DNA of 64,000 nt, taken from the NCBI GenBank assembly GCA_013375455.1, contig JABXJT010000021.1, positions 1-64,000 of the forward strand. Reading direction: 5' to 3'. The stretch comes from Candidatus Helarchaeota archaeon (lineage in GTDB: Archaea > Asgardarchaeota > Lokiarchaeia > Helarchaeales > HEL-GB-A). Shown piece by piece: positions 1 through 8,624 of this stretch. A program made the translations under genes and the position numbers. Each line of letters opens with the position of its first letter. Positions within the stretch are counted from its first letter, which is position 1. Below the pieces are notes generated by a model. The model saw nothing but the letters and a program-made list of their open reading frames with translations. It ran no database searches and was not told the DNA's origin.

Positions 1-645
1 CCAAATTTGAAACGGCGATTGAGAAATCTAAGGCAGGAGCTGCGCCGTTGTCAGAGGGAACGGGATGAGTACCGCAAAGCATGCCGTAAAAAAGGTGTTA
101 ATCACCGTCGAAAACGGAGATTCTTTGAGCTGAACCGTCGGGTAAAGCAAATGTGGGAGAATATGAGTGCCCTCCATGACGAGCTGACGCGGCAGATTGC
201 CACGTGCATCCTCGCCGCCTGCGAATACCACCGCGTCAACGTCATTCGGATGGAGGACTTGCGCTGGTCGAAACCTTCCAAGAAATATGAGGTAAATTAC
301 TTCCTCGCCTCGAACCAGATCCACTGGTTCTTCGGGCAGATCCAAGCCCGCATCGCCGACCTCGCCCCCCGCAAGGGCATCTTCGTAGAATGGGTGAGGG
401 CGAAGCATACCTCTAGCCGCTGTTCGGAGTGTGGGTACATCGGCAAGACGAAGGCAGATCGCAAAAAGGCACGCCAAGGTAAAGTGTTCAAATGCCCTAA
501 GTGTGGGTTTCAGCTGGATGCTGACCTCAACGCAGCGCGTAACATCCGCGTCGCCCCTATCTCAAAAAACATTCCCCCATCGCTATATGCGGTGGTGGGC
601 GGGAGTCCGTACAACCCGCCAGCAGGCGAAAGTTTGTTGGCATAA
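1..645 (+). CDS. tnpB: TnpB RNA-guided nuclease of an IS200/IS605- or IS607-type element (5' end outside window)
   Basis: C-terminal part of TnpB. The frame is open to base 1, so the TTG at 7 is not the real start and the RuvC-I aspartate lies outside. Visible, numbered from that TTG: RuvC-II Glu83 in RMEDL, a zinc ribbon with C139/C142 and C163/C166, and RuvC-III in DADLNAARNI (171-180). The family cuts DNA guided by an RNA from the element's 3' end. The gene is clearly richer in G+C than its surroundings, which suggests recent acquisition. No tnpA is visible. The visible motifs are intact, so it could be active if the missing half is. Confidence 0.92.
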   Translation, partial: PNLKRRLRNLRQELRRCQRERDEYRKACRKKGVNHRRKRRFFELNRRVKQMWENMSALHDELTRQIATCILAACEYHRVNVIRMEDLRWSKPSKKYEVNYFLASNQIHWFFGQIQARIADLAPRKGIFVEWVRAKHTSSRCSECGYIGKTKADRKKARQGKVFKCPKCGFQLDADLNAARNIRVAPISKNIPPSLYAVVGGSPYNPPAGESLLA

Positions 646-674
646 GTTGGCAAATGTCCGAGTTTGTCCAACTT
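644..674 (+). ncRNA. Hairpin at the tnpB 3' end, candidate element end / guide-RNA scaffold
   Basis: Bases 644-654 pair with 663-674: 11 base pairs, one bulged T at 667, an 8-nt loop at 655-662. The hairpin begins inside the tnpB stop codon. IS200/IS605 and IS607 elements usually keep their guide-RNA scaffold and right-end hairpin exactly here, so the role is inferred from position and pairing. Confidence 0.45.
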
Positions 675-714
675 TGTAATTACGGTTCCAAATATTTCAC
701 CAAATAAAACTATA

Positions 715-746
715 AATTGTTAAGGACGAGGGTTTTATTAACAATT
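715..746. repeat. 9-bp perfect inverted repeat upstream of the CHAT-STAND gene
   Basis: AATTGTTAA at 715-723 is mirrored by TTAACAATT at 738-746, with a 14-bp spacer. It lies 65 bp before the CHAT-STAND start. It could be a repressor operator or a mark left by the neighbouring insertion element; the sequence does not decide. Confidence 0.45.
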
Positions 747-782
747 TTAATTAACCGTTCTAATAATTGATTTCTTTATTAA

Positions 783-802
783 CCAATAATATTTTATTGG
801 AG
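783..802 (+). promoter_or_regulatory. Hairpin that covers the Shine-Dalgarno of the CHAT-STAND gene
   Basis: CCAATAA (783-789) pairs with TTATTGG (794-800) around a 4-nt loop. The GG at 799-800 is also the start of the GGAG ribosome-binding site (799-802) that serves the TTG start at 811. The stem is AT-rich, so it would be only modestly stable. Confidence 0.4.
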
Positions 803-810
803 AATATAAA

Positions 811-3800
811 TTGGAGAAACCAATTCAATTCCATATTGATCAGATAAATGGGTCATATTTATTCAAAGTTCAACACCCAGTCTTAGCTCAACTCAAGTCA
901 TTCAAGAGATTGAATGTACTCGAATTGCGGAAAAAGATAATATCGTTGGTAAATGATGTTCGGGAGAGTATTTTTGAACAAGACTTCCAGGAAGAACAAT
1001 TAAACAAAGAATTACAAAGTATTGGAAGTTCAATTCAAGAATTAGTTGGTAAGGATTGTACAAATGTTTTAAGGGATCTGCTGAAGCAACACGAATTCTT
1101 ATTATTTTTAACAGACGATCCATTCGTTCCTTGGGAATTAATCACCATTGAGGATGTACCCGTGTGTTTGGTTAATTCCGTTGGGAGAATTATTGCAGGG
1201 GCAGATATTAAAACAGATTATAAGAAAGTCGAGAAAGATATCATTGATATTCTATTCATTGCAGATCCATTAGGTGATTTGCCTTCAGCGAGGGTGGAAA
1301 TTAAAAATATTTTAAACGAATTGAAGCCAGCCATTGATAAAGGATATATTGACCCTATTGTTTTAGAAGGAAATGATGCTACTACCAGTAAAATTTTAGA
1401 AATAATGAAACAAACTGAAGTCGAAATCATTCATTATGCAGGTCATGCCTTTTTTAATGACGCGGTCCCGGAGGAAAGTGGGCTGATATTGACGGATAAA
1501 GTTTTAACTGCGCAAGCACTCTCTAAAACATTAAATTACGTGCCAGAAATCATTTTTGTTAAAGCATGTGAAAGTGCCCAGACATCATCAAATTATGATA
1601 AAGTCTCCGGTATAGCTCAAGGTTTCATTGAAGCGGGTATTAAAATATTCATCGGATCATTGTGGCCTATTGATGATAGAGATGCTTCTAATTTTTCCTA
1701 TTCCTTTTATCATAATTTATTGCAGGAAAAAACAGTAGGCGAATGTATTTTGGCTTCGAAACAAGAATTATATAACAATTTGAAAAGCGCCTACGGTTGG
1801 GCATCATTTATCCTATATGGCAATCCAAATGAGACACCATACTTATTCAATCAAGAATTTAAGCATAATATTGAAAATTCAATCATTCCCGCCTTAAGTG
1901 AGCCAATTAAATTACGTATTAAAAAAGACGCATCCTTACTAAAACCGGTTCAAATCGATCCAGAACGTAAAATCATCCCGATAGGAATAGAGGATGAAAT
2001 CTTAAAAAACCTTCACACTGAAGAGTTCAATATCATTCTGGGACCTGTAGGAATAGGCAAAACAAACTGTAAATATCTATTATCCCGAAATAAAGACGAT
2101 ATTTCCTTAGTCGAAATTAATAGAAATTATCTCAAAGGTATTAAAAATTCTGAATCGCTCTCAAAAATTCGGGTTGAACTAGAAGCACTCGCTGAGAAAC
2201 ACAAACTTGTAGTATTTGTTATCGATGAAGAGCAATATTTATCTGATATGGTTGGGACAAACCTCATTGAGATCGTGGGATTACTTTTTCCTTCAGGACA
2301 GCCCACTACTTTAAAGCCAAATATTCGCTTGTTGCTGTTTTTGCGCACGAAATCTTTCAAGAATTTATGGAAGGATGGAAAAATCCCAGCGCATTGGAAA
2401 ATTCAACAGATTTGGCTTCAAGGAATTAAATTGTCTGAAGAGTCTATGGAGGGATTACTTTCAATTCACAATCTTTCGAAAAATAATTTTACAACCCCAG
2501 CCTATGAATTACTGAAACGAAAAATTTCTAGTCGAAACTGGATTTACCCCCTTTTTGCGGATAAGTTATTGCTTTATTTGGAAAAAAATCACAAGGATGA
2601 ATTCTCCACAAAAGATATCAAAGAAATACATATCGCTGATGAATTGGTTGAATCCATCCGAAACCTCGTATATAAGGTTAGACCTGTGGAATATCAAAAA
2701 GTTTGGAATTGTATCGTGAATTTAAATAAAGCTTTCAAACTGAATCCACCATTATGGCTCATTAAAGCAACATTAAAGAAGTTAAATATTGAATTATCTG
2801 ACCTAAAAGAAATTTTATCGGAATTGATGAATGAAAAGCTGTTAGTGGATGATAAAGATGAGATTTTAGGAGATATTTATCTTTTTTCTCACGACATTTA
2901 TTATGAGGTTCCTCAGGATACCTTTGATGAAGATTTTACCTTAGATTTGATTGAAAGCATTGAAGAAGAATTGAACAAGAATTTAAATAAAATTAAAGCC
3001 ATAAAAACCCCCAGAAAATTAGAAATGTACCTGAATCTCATTCTTCAGCGCTTTTATTTCCTTTCAGTTAATCCAATGGGGTCCCCTGCGGAATATCTTG
3101 ACGATGTTTTGGAATATTTTTCAAACTTGGAACCAAAAGTTTTAGGTAAAATAATTCCGTATCTCGAACTTAACGTGCTTGACTTTTACGCTCGGAATCA
3201 AATTGACTCCATTGCGAAATTATACTTCTTTATTGGAGATTATTACGTCAAAATAGACAACATTCTACCTGCAACGGATTTTTACAACATAGGTTGCCAC
3301 ATTTTCGAAAGTGAAGGTGAAGATACCACCGAATATCGAATTAAAAACGGGAATTTATATGAAAATAAGATCATACAAGATTTGGACATGACTGAATTTG
3401 ATAGTCAAACAACGGTTGAATTAGCGTCGTGGCAGTGGAAGGCATCAAAACAATATGAGAAGGGAATTCAAACGCGGAAACTACTCGTTGATACTTTTAT
3501 GAAAAGTAATAAGCCCTGGGCGGCTGCTGAATTACAATGGTGTGGAGAAGTCGCTGAGCTGGATGGAAAACTCGAAGATGCCCTTAATTATTTTAATATG
3601 GCCATTGAATTGCTTGAAACAGAAGAGCATCAAATTTTCAACGTTATAGACTATTTATCACGTGTTTCAGGAATTCTTAGCCGGTTAAACCGTAGTGAAG
3701 ATAAGGAAGAATTTGATTCCAAAAAGATTGAATTAGAAAACGAAATAAAACAATTAATTAAGCCAGAAGGTAAAAAAATTTTCATCTTAAGTGGTGGCGG

Positions 3801-4131
3801 AGATCTTTTTCCAGCAAATCAAATTTATTATAAAATTTTACAAGAAATTCCCGCTGAAGTTACAATAAAAGCAGAGAGTCCAAAAGATAAATATGATATC
3901 GTGATTACATTTGGCAGTCCCCTCACTCCGGAGGTGGCACCCCTTCTGTTCAAATATCTAGACAGAGAGATAATTAATAAAATGCTCTCCTCTTCTGGTT
4001 ATTGGATTAAAAAGCCAACGCATGAAGGGGATCCGTTGATAATTTCAATAGCAGGATACACAATGTTCCATACTAGGTTAGAGGCAGAACGATTCATACA
4101 GAAAGAAAATTTTCAGTCGCTAATTAAATAA
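811..4131 (+). CDS. CHAT protease-STAND NTPase, large signalling/defence-type protein
   Basis: 1106 residues, TTG start with GGAG 8 nt upstream. Residues about 145-345 are a CHAT (caspase-like) domain with the expected catalytic His212 (HYAGHA) and Cys253 (KACESA). A P-loop NTPase follows, with Walker A GPVGIGKT at 411-418 and Walker B VVFVIDEE at 467-474. About 600-970 is helical, TPR-like. About 985-1106 is an alpha/beta domain I do not recognise. CHAT-STAND-repeat proteins are known from programmed-death and anti-phage systems, where the repeats sense and the CHAT cuts. No partner effector is adjacent; the neighbour is tnpB. The defence role is inferred; domains and catalytic residues are seen. 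Confidence 0.88.
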   Translation: MEKPIQFHIDQINGSYLFKVQHPVLAQLKSFKRLNVLELRKKIISLVNDVRESIFEQDFQEEQLNKELQSIGSSIQELVGKDCTNVLRDLLKQHEFLLFLTDDPFVPWELITIEDVPVCLVNSVGRIIAGADIKTDYKKVEKDIIDILFIADPLGDLPSARVEIKNILNELKPAIDKGYIDPIVLEGNDATTSKILEIMKQTEVEIIHYAGHAFFNDAVPEESGLILTDKVLTAQALSKTLNYVPEIIFVKACESAQTSSNYDKVSGIAQGFIEAGIKIFIGSLWPIDDRDASNFSYSFYHNLLQEKTVGECILASKQELYNNLKSAYGWASFILYGNPNETPYLFNQEFKHNIENSIIPALSEPIKLRIKKDASLLKPVQIDPERKIIPIGIEDEILKNLHTEEFNIILGPVGIGKTNCKYLLSRNKDDISLVEINRNYLKGIKNSESLSKIRVELEALAEKHKLVVFVIDEEQYLSDMVGTNLIEIVGLLFPSGQPTTLKPNIRLLLFLRTKSFKNLWKDGKIPAHWKIQQIWLQGIKLSEESMEGLLSIHNLSKNNFTTPAYELLKRKISSRNWIYPLFADKLLLYLEKNHKDEFSTKDIKEIHIADELVESIRNLVYKVRPVEYQKVWNCIVNLNKAFKLNPPLWLIKATLKKLNIELSDLKEILSELMNEKLLVDDKDEILGDIYLFSHDIYYEVPQDTFDEDFTLDLIESIEEELNKNLNKIKAIKTPRKLEMYLNLILQRFYFLSVNPMGSPAEYLDDVLEYFSNLEPKVLGKIIPYLELNVLDFYARNQIDSIAKLYFFIGDYYVKIDNILPATDFYNIGCHIFESEGEDTTEYRIKNGNLYENKIIQDLDMTEFDSQTTVELASWQWKASKQYEKGIQTRKLLVDTFMKSNKPWAAAELQWCGEVAELDGKLEDALNYFNMAIELLETEEHQIFNVIDYLSRVSGILSRLNRSEDKEEFDSKKIELENEIKQLIKPEGKKIFILSGGGDLFPANQIYYKILQEIPAEVTIKAESPKDKYDIVITFGSPLTPEVAPLLFKYLDREIINKMLSSSGYWIKKPTHEGDPLIISIAGYTMFHTRLEAERFIQKENFQSLIK

Positions 4132-4171
4132 AAACTTACTTAACGAAAAAAAGAAGAGATAGTCGGTTTTG

Positions 4172-4480
4172 TTAGCTTATTCCGTGTTGTGCAGCTTTTT
4201 GCTTAGCCCAATCGCAATCAGCATCCAAGCCCATTTTGATAATTTGTTCTGCTTCCGGATTTAAGGCTTTTATCATAACAGGATAAGGTTTCCCTGTCTT
4301 GCCAGGAGGGGGACCAACTGTAATCTCGATAAATGTCCATTCCGGTACTTGATCAAACATTTGTTTGATGCTGGCACATAGAAGTTCTTTGGAGACACCC
4401 GTCCTTGTTAACTGGTCACTGACTTTAATAAGAGCCTTATCGAATTTGGTAAGCGATGGGGTTCTAAGGAATTTTGACAT
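4172..4480 (-). CDS. Conserved-looking hypothetical protein, 102 aa
   Basis: Small soluble protein, not recognised. ATG start. It has a basic N-terminus, a hydrophobic strand followed by a Pro/Gly-rich turn (VGPPPGKTGKPYP, about 56-68) and an acidic helix with DADCDW. No transmembrane segment or metal-binding motif. Convergent with the CHAT-STAND gene (41-bp gap) and codirectional with the V4R gene, whose 5' end lies far downstream. Codon use is like its neighbours, which supports a real gene. Function unknown. Confidence 0.55.
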   Translation of the reverse strand: MSKFLRTPSLTKFDKALIKVSDQLTRTGVSKELLCASIKQMFDQVPEWTFIEITVGPPPGKTGKPYPVMIKALNPEAEQIIKMGLDADCDWAKQKAAQHGIS

Positions 4481-4605
4481 AGTATATCTCTCATCTCAAT
4501 ATTGGATATCTCTTTTGAGTGGTTAAATTATGAGATGTATCCTATTTATATATAATTGCCTTGGGATAATGAGATTTAAGAATTTTAAAATGTACTAACA
4601 GGAGT

Positions 4606-6423
4606 TTACGGGTGGATAATTGTATCTTCAGGTTTCGAGGTTAAGGGTTCAGCTACGAATTCGCAGATGGCGTCGCCTTTAGCGATACATTTGACTTCTC
4701 GGCAAATGATTTTCTGCTTAGTTATGAATTCAAAAATACCTGCGAGGACGCCAGCGACCAACGCGTCTGATTCTCTGTGTTTCTGGCGCATTGAAGTCCC
4801 AAGAATTGAATTTTTCAACGTCACGCGAGCGTATCCTGTTTTCAAGTCAGCTTCCTGTATCTCAGTTATACCCCAGCCACGAACGCCCACGATTTGAGCA
4901 TAGGCACGGAAAATTGCTTCGCCTTCGATATTGAAGCGCTCTGAAATCTGTTTTGCAAATTGCAAAGCCATACGTTCGCCCGCATGATACATTATCTCAG
5001 TGGCACGATCTTCCCCAACCAAGTCTTCTATGCTTTCTATGATGTTCATTAAGGTGCCTCTTGGCATAAGAAGCATTCGCAGTCCCATTAGCGATAACGA
5101 TCCTTCACTATCAATCGTTAATTGATCTTTGGTCTTTTGTAAGTCGAGGTTTAAAAATCCAAGCTCTCGTGCAGGACTAGAAACCAATTCACAATAATCG
5201 TCGCCCGTCGCTGTGCATTTTGTTTCAATTGTGTCCCACACATCTCCAGTTATTTTTTCAAGAATTGCAGTACAAAAACCGGCGGCCTCTTGGTGGATAG
5301 GATTGGAAGCCTTAAAGGTCCATAAATTCATTAAATGAATGATCGATATGCCTTTATTTAAATCAAAGGTTTTGGCAATGATTTCGCCAGATCCAAAGAT
5401 CCCAGCTTGGCGTAATAAGGCATAAGGTCTGGTGAATTCATCAGTTTGGTAAAAGGAGGTTAGATAATCGTAAAATTCATTTCCTGCTACTCGTCCGATT
5501 TCGTAATAAACCTTAACGAATTCATCATAATCTAATCTTTCGTATAAACTCTGCACGAGTTCTATATATTGTTTTTGAGGGACAAGAAGATATTTTATCC
5601 CCAGTATTTCCAAATTATGTTCTGAGGTTAAAGTCAAATTTTTCTTTATTACTTCAAAATCACCCAGCATCCTTGTTTGAATTCGTATCCCATCTTTTGT
5701 AAAAGTGTAGGGAACTTCTGTGCTTATTAACTGCTCGCCATAGTATCTATTCTTCAGGATCCGTAAATGCGGCACAAAAATGCTACTAATTTCTTTCACA
5801 CGAAGATTTATGATGATATCAGCCATATTTTCAAGGGCGGAGATGAATTGGTTGGAATGTGCAGGGCGATCCAAGTAAAAAATTCCTAGATCATCATCGC
5901 TCTTTATTTTTTGAAATATCATCCGAAAGAACCGGAGAGCCTTACCCTCATCACCTACGGTAATAAACATATTCGTGATGTCATCAAATACCCATCGGGC
6001 TCTTTCATTAGGCTCACAGGCATCCTCTCGGGCTTTATCTATGACATATTTCACTTTAGCGATGTCGTTCGGCTTGTCCACGTCTATAATGGCGTTTTTG
6101 AATGAAAATGGTTCTGGATAGGTGACCGACCCGTAACAATTAATGAGATAATACCGATTGGCTTCGATCACTGATTCAAGAGTTGAGGGACCGGTAATAA
6201 GTTTTGGTAATTCAAAGAAATGATGTGGAGGATAGTGATAATCGACTACAAAGACTCTTCCTTCATCTCTATTTAATTGTTCTCTAGCAAAGTATCTAGT
6301 ATAAGCGCCCTTGTTTGTGGCGGGGTGCTCAGAACTAATTAGTATTGCACTACCAGGTGCGATGCCACCGCCTAAAAGTCTGTCTAGTGCTTCTATGCCG
6401 AATTTTTCAGATGGTCTCCTCAT
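4606..6423 (-). CDS. KaiC/RecA-like domain fused to two V4R domains
   Basis: 605 residues. The N-terminal 250 residues have the KaiC/RadA-like layout (FGIEALDRLLGGGIAPGSAILIS at the start of the ATPase fold), but where the P-loop GK[ST] should be the sequence reads SSEHPATNKGAY, so ATP binding is probably lost or altered. Two 4-vinyl-reductase (V4R) domains follow; each ends in the typical C-x-A-x-GD-x-x-C strand, near residues 405-417 (CTATGDDYC) and 582-594 (CIAKGDAIC). V4R domains bind small hydrophobic ligands or metals and often sense signals. Divergent from dinB across a 218-bp gap. Likely a ligand-sensing signal protein; the exact role is unknown. Confidence 0.75.
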   Translation of the reverse strand: MRRPSEKFGIEALDRLLGGGIAPGSAILISSEHPATNKGAYTRYFAREQLNRDEGRVFVVDYHYPPHHFFELPKLITGPSTLESVIEANRYYLINCYGSVTYPEPFSFKNAIIDVDKPNDIAKVKYVIDKAREDACEPNERARWVFDDITNMFITVGDEGKALRFFRMIFQKIKSDDDLGIFYLDRPAHSNQFISALENMADIIINLRVKEISSIFVPHLRILKNRYYGEQLISTEVPYTFTKDGIRIQTRMLGDFEVIKKNLTLTSEHNLEILGIKYLLVPQKQYIELVQSLYERLDYDEFVKVYYEIGRVAGNEFYDYLTSFYQTDEFTRPYALLRQAGIFGSGEIIAKTFDLNKGISIIHLMNLWTFKASNPIHQEAAGFCTAILEKITGDVWDTIETKCTATGDDYCELVSSPARELGFLNLDLQKTKDQLTIDSEGSLSLMGLRMLLMPRGTLMNIIESIEDLVGEDRATEIMYHAGERMALQFAKQISERFNIEGEAIFRAYAQIVGVRGWGITEIQEADLKTGYARVTLKNSILGTSMRQKHRESDALVAGVLAGIFEFITKQKIICREVKCIAKGDAICEFVAEPLTSKPEDTIIHP

Positions 6424-6641
6424 ATTTGCGCTACACCACTTTACCGGATTTCATTGCAGCGGAATTGTGATTTTTTCCTTAACTCCTTCATAATCTTTGG
6501 CTAGATCATAATTATTGCAAATTCCATGATTTAAAAATAATTTGAAAACTGCTAAGATAGCCGGATTGTTGTACAATTTTGATCATTTTTCTATGATTGC
6601 TCATAAAATGAAATGATTTTTTAGTTATCAAATGGAGATTT

Positions 6642-7805
6642 TTGATTTATTATAGATTAAATTCTTATTCTAAATTGATGGACCGGGTCATCTTTCACGT
6701 AGATATGGATGCATTCTATGCGTCGTGTGAAGTTATGAGAAATTCTGAATTAGTGGGTAAACCAGTGATCATCGGAGCGGATCCCAAGGAGGGGAAGGGG
6801 CGTGGAGTTGTCATGACTTGTTCATATGAAGCTCGAAAATATGGTGTGAGGTCTGGGATGCCCATTTCACGGGCTTATAAGCTGTGTCCAAATGGAATCT
6901 ATCTAAGACCTGATATGAAGTATTACAAAGAGACTTCAGACAAAGTAATGGAAATCCTGCGATCATACGCCGATAAGGATGAAGATTTAACCGATGACGC
7001 TGCAGATTTTGATCATTTCAGCGAGTATAAATTTGAACAATGGGGGTTGGATGAAGCCTTCATCGAAGTGACGAAATTAATATCTAATTATACCAGCCCG
7101 GTCAAGTTGGCACAGATAATTAAGGATGAGATTTTAGAGAAATTAAAATTAAGCTGCTCGATTGGAATAGGTCCGAATAAACAAGTAGCGAAAATTGCTT
7201 CCGATTATGAAAAACCTAACGGAATTACCTATGTTACCCCAGATAAAGTTCAATCTTTCCTAGATCCATTACCTGTGGATAAAATCATTGGTATTGGTCC
7301 TAAAACAAAGAAGGTTTTGAATAAGAAATTGAAGATCCAAACGATAGCAGATCTTGCGAATTATCCTGTGAATAAGTTGAATGAAATGTTCGGGAAGATG
7401 GGGATTTATTTGAGTAATGTGGCCCGGGGAATCGATAACAGCCCAGTTCGGGAACGTTATAAGAGGAAATCGATAGGTTCGGAAGTTACTTTTTCCCAAG
7501 ATGTTGAAGATTTTAATACGGTTTATAAAACGCTCGAACTCCTCGTCGATAAACTGCATAAATCGCTCTTAAAGAAGAAATATCTCTATCAGGTTGTCAT
7601 GATCAAAATCCGATTTTCTAACTTTAGCACTTACACTCGACAGCAAAAGCTTAAGACGCCAACGAATGACAAAGCGGTCGCCCTGCAGATAGGGAAGAAG
7701 CTCCTCAAGGAATTTGAATCAAATCCTAAAAAAGTAAGGCTCCTTGGTTTTCGATTTACGCATCTTTCCAAGGCAAAATTCGTGCAGAAAACATTGTTTG
7801 ATTAA
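6642..7805 (+). CDS. dinB: DNA polymerase IV, Y-family translesion polymerase
   Basis: 387 residues counted from TTG 6642; ATG 6678 gives MDRVIFHVDMDAFY, the usual family start, so the true start is uncertain. GGAG at 6634-6637 sits rather close to the TTG. The palm has the first metal-binding Asp pair (HVDMDAFYASCE) and the second motif LDEAF. Two helix-hairpin-helix segments (IGIGPKTKKVLNKK) and the little-finger domain follow. The C-terminus KFVQKTLFD is a plausible PCNA-binding peptide (Q-x-x-L-F). Bypasses DNA lesions. Its last 4 bases overlap the convergent DUF362 gene. Confidence 0.93.
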   Translation: MIYYRLNSYSKLMDRVIFHVDMDAFYASCEVMRNSELVGKPVIIGADPKEGKGRGVVMTCSYEARKYGVRSGMPISRAYKLCPNGIYLRPDMKYYKETSDKVMEILRSYADKDEDLTDDAADFDHFSEYKFEQWGLDEAFIEVTKLISNYTSPVKLAQIIKDEILEKLKLSCSIGIGPNKQVAKIASDYEKPNGITYVTPDKVQSFLDPLPVDKIIGIGPKTKKVLNKKLKIQTIADLANYPVNKLNEMFGKMGIYLSNVARGIDNSPVRERYKRKSIGSEVTFSQDVEDFNTVYKTLELLVDKLHKSLLKKKYLYQVVMIKIRFSNFSTYTRQQKLKTPTNDKAVALQIGKKLLKEFESNPKKVRLLGFRFTHLSKAKFVQKTLFD

Positions 7806-8617
7806 GGGATTTCAAGAAGTTGGTATTCTGGGTTTCCAACACCAAGTTCAATAGCCTTTCTAATGTGGGGGATGTCGCGTGGGGATTTAGGTTTCCAGGT
7901 AGGATCTGCTTTTTTTAATAAGGTGAATCCGTAGGCGTCTAACGCCACCGGATCTTTACCCGCCAGGAGATAGCCGAGATCTTGTTTGATTCCACCGTGG
8001 CGAACTTCATTTGCGTTGAGGAGTGTTACAACTGCATCCATTATCGTTAAATCAGGTTTTACAAGGGTATTTAATTCGGCAATTCCATCGTGAATATTTT
8101 TTTTCCCCATGTGCATGTGAATGCGATCTTGTTTCGCAAGATAACCAAAGGCATTTTTCAGGGCCCCAGTCATCGCACATTCTATGTGGATTTTTAAAAC
8201 GGGTAATGAAATGATGTAATCATATTGAGATGGAATGCTAGAGAAGGTCAGTTCATATTCACGAGGGGAAGTCAGTGTTTGCATTTCATTTTCATAGAAG
8301 TTAATAAATGGCACTTTATTTTTTTCACAGACCTTGTAAATAGCTGAATTTTTAATATTAAATCTTCTCACATCAACTGCATGTCCATCACCGACAGCTA
8401 CATTCTCCCCTTGTAAATTTTTGAGGAGCGCCTCTACCATTTCAGGATGAGTTGTGGTAGGATAGGGTTCATGTGAAACTAAATTGGCTTTAATCAGGAT
8501 TTTTCCCGATATCTCATCTTTAACTCGTGCGAGAATCTTATTCACGAAAGCTGATCTGCCGGAATTACGGGAGATATAAATGAGAGCCGGTCCATTTTGA
8601 GCTGAAATGTGAGACAT
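7802..8617 (-). CDS. DUF362 family protein
   Basis: 271 residues matching the DUF362 fold: KANLVSHEPYPTTTHPEMVEALL, then GDGHA, then a core with LPVLKIH and ALKNAFGYLAKQDRIHMH, then LAGKDPVALDAYG. Family members often carry ferredoxin domains; this one does not. No biochemical reaction is established for the family in general. It is the last gene of the operon that starts at 16330, 7 bp after the COG1900-ferredoxin gene, so it probably assists redox or cofactor chemistry there. Name by family only. Confidence 0.8.
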   Translation of the reverse strand: MSHISAQNGPALIYISRNSGRSAFVNKILARVKDEISGKILIKANLVSHEPYPTTTHPEMVEALLKNLQGENVAVGDGHAVDVRRFNIKNSAIYKVCEKNKVPFINFYENEMQTLTSPREYELTFSSIPSQYDYIISLPVLKIHIECAMTGALKNAFGYLAKQDRIHMHMGKKNIHDGIAELNTLVKPDLTIMDAVVTLLNANEVRHGGIKQDLGYLLAGKDPVALDAYGFTLLKKADPTWKPKSPRDIPHIRKAIELGVGNPEYQLLEIP

Positions 8618-8624
8618 TTAAATT

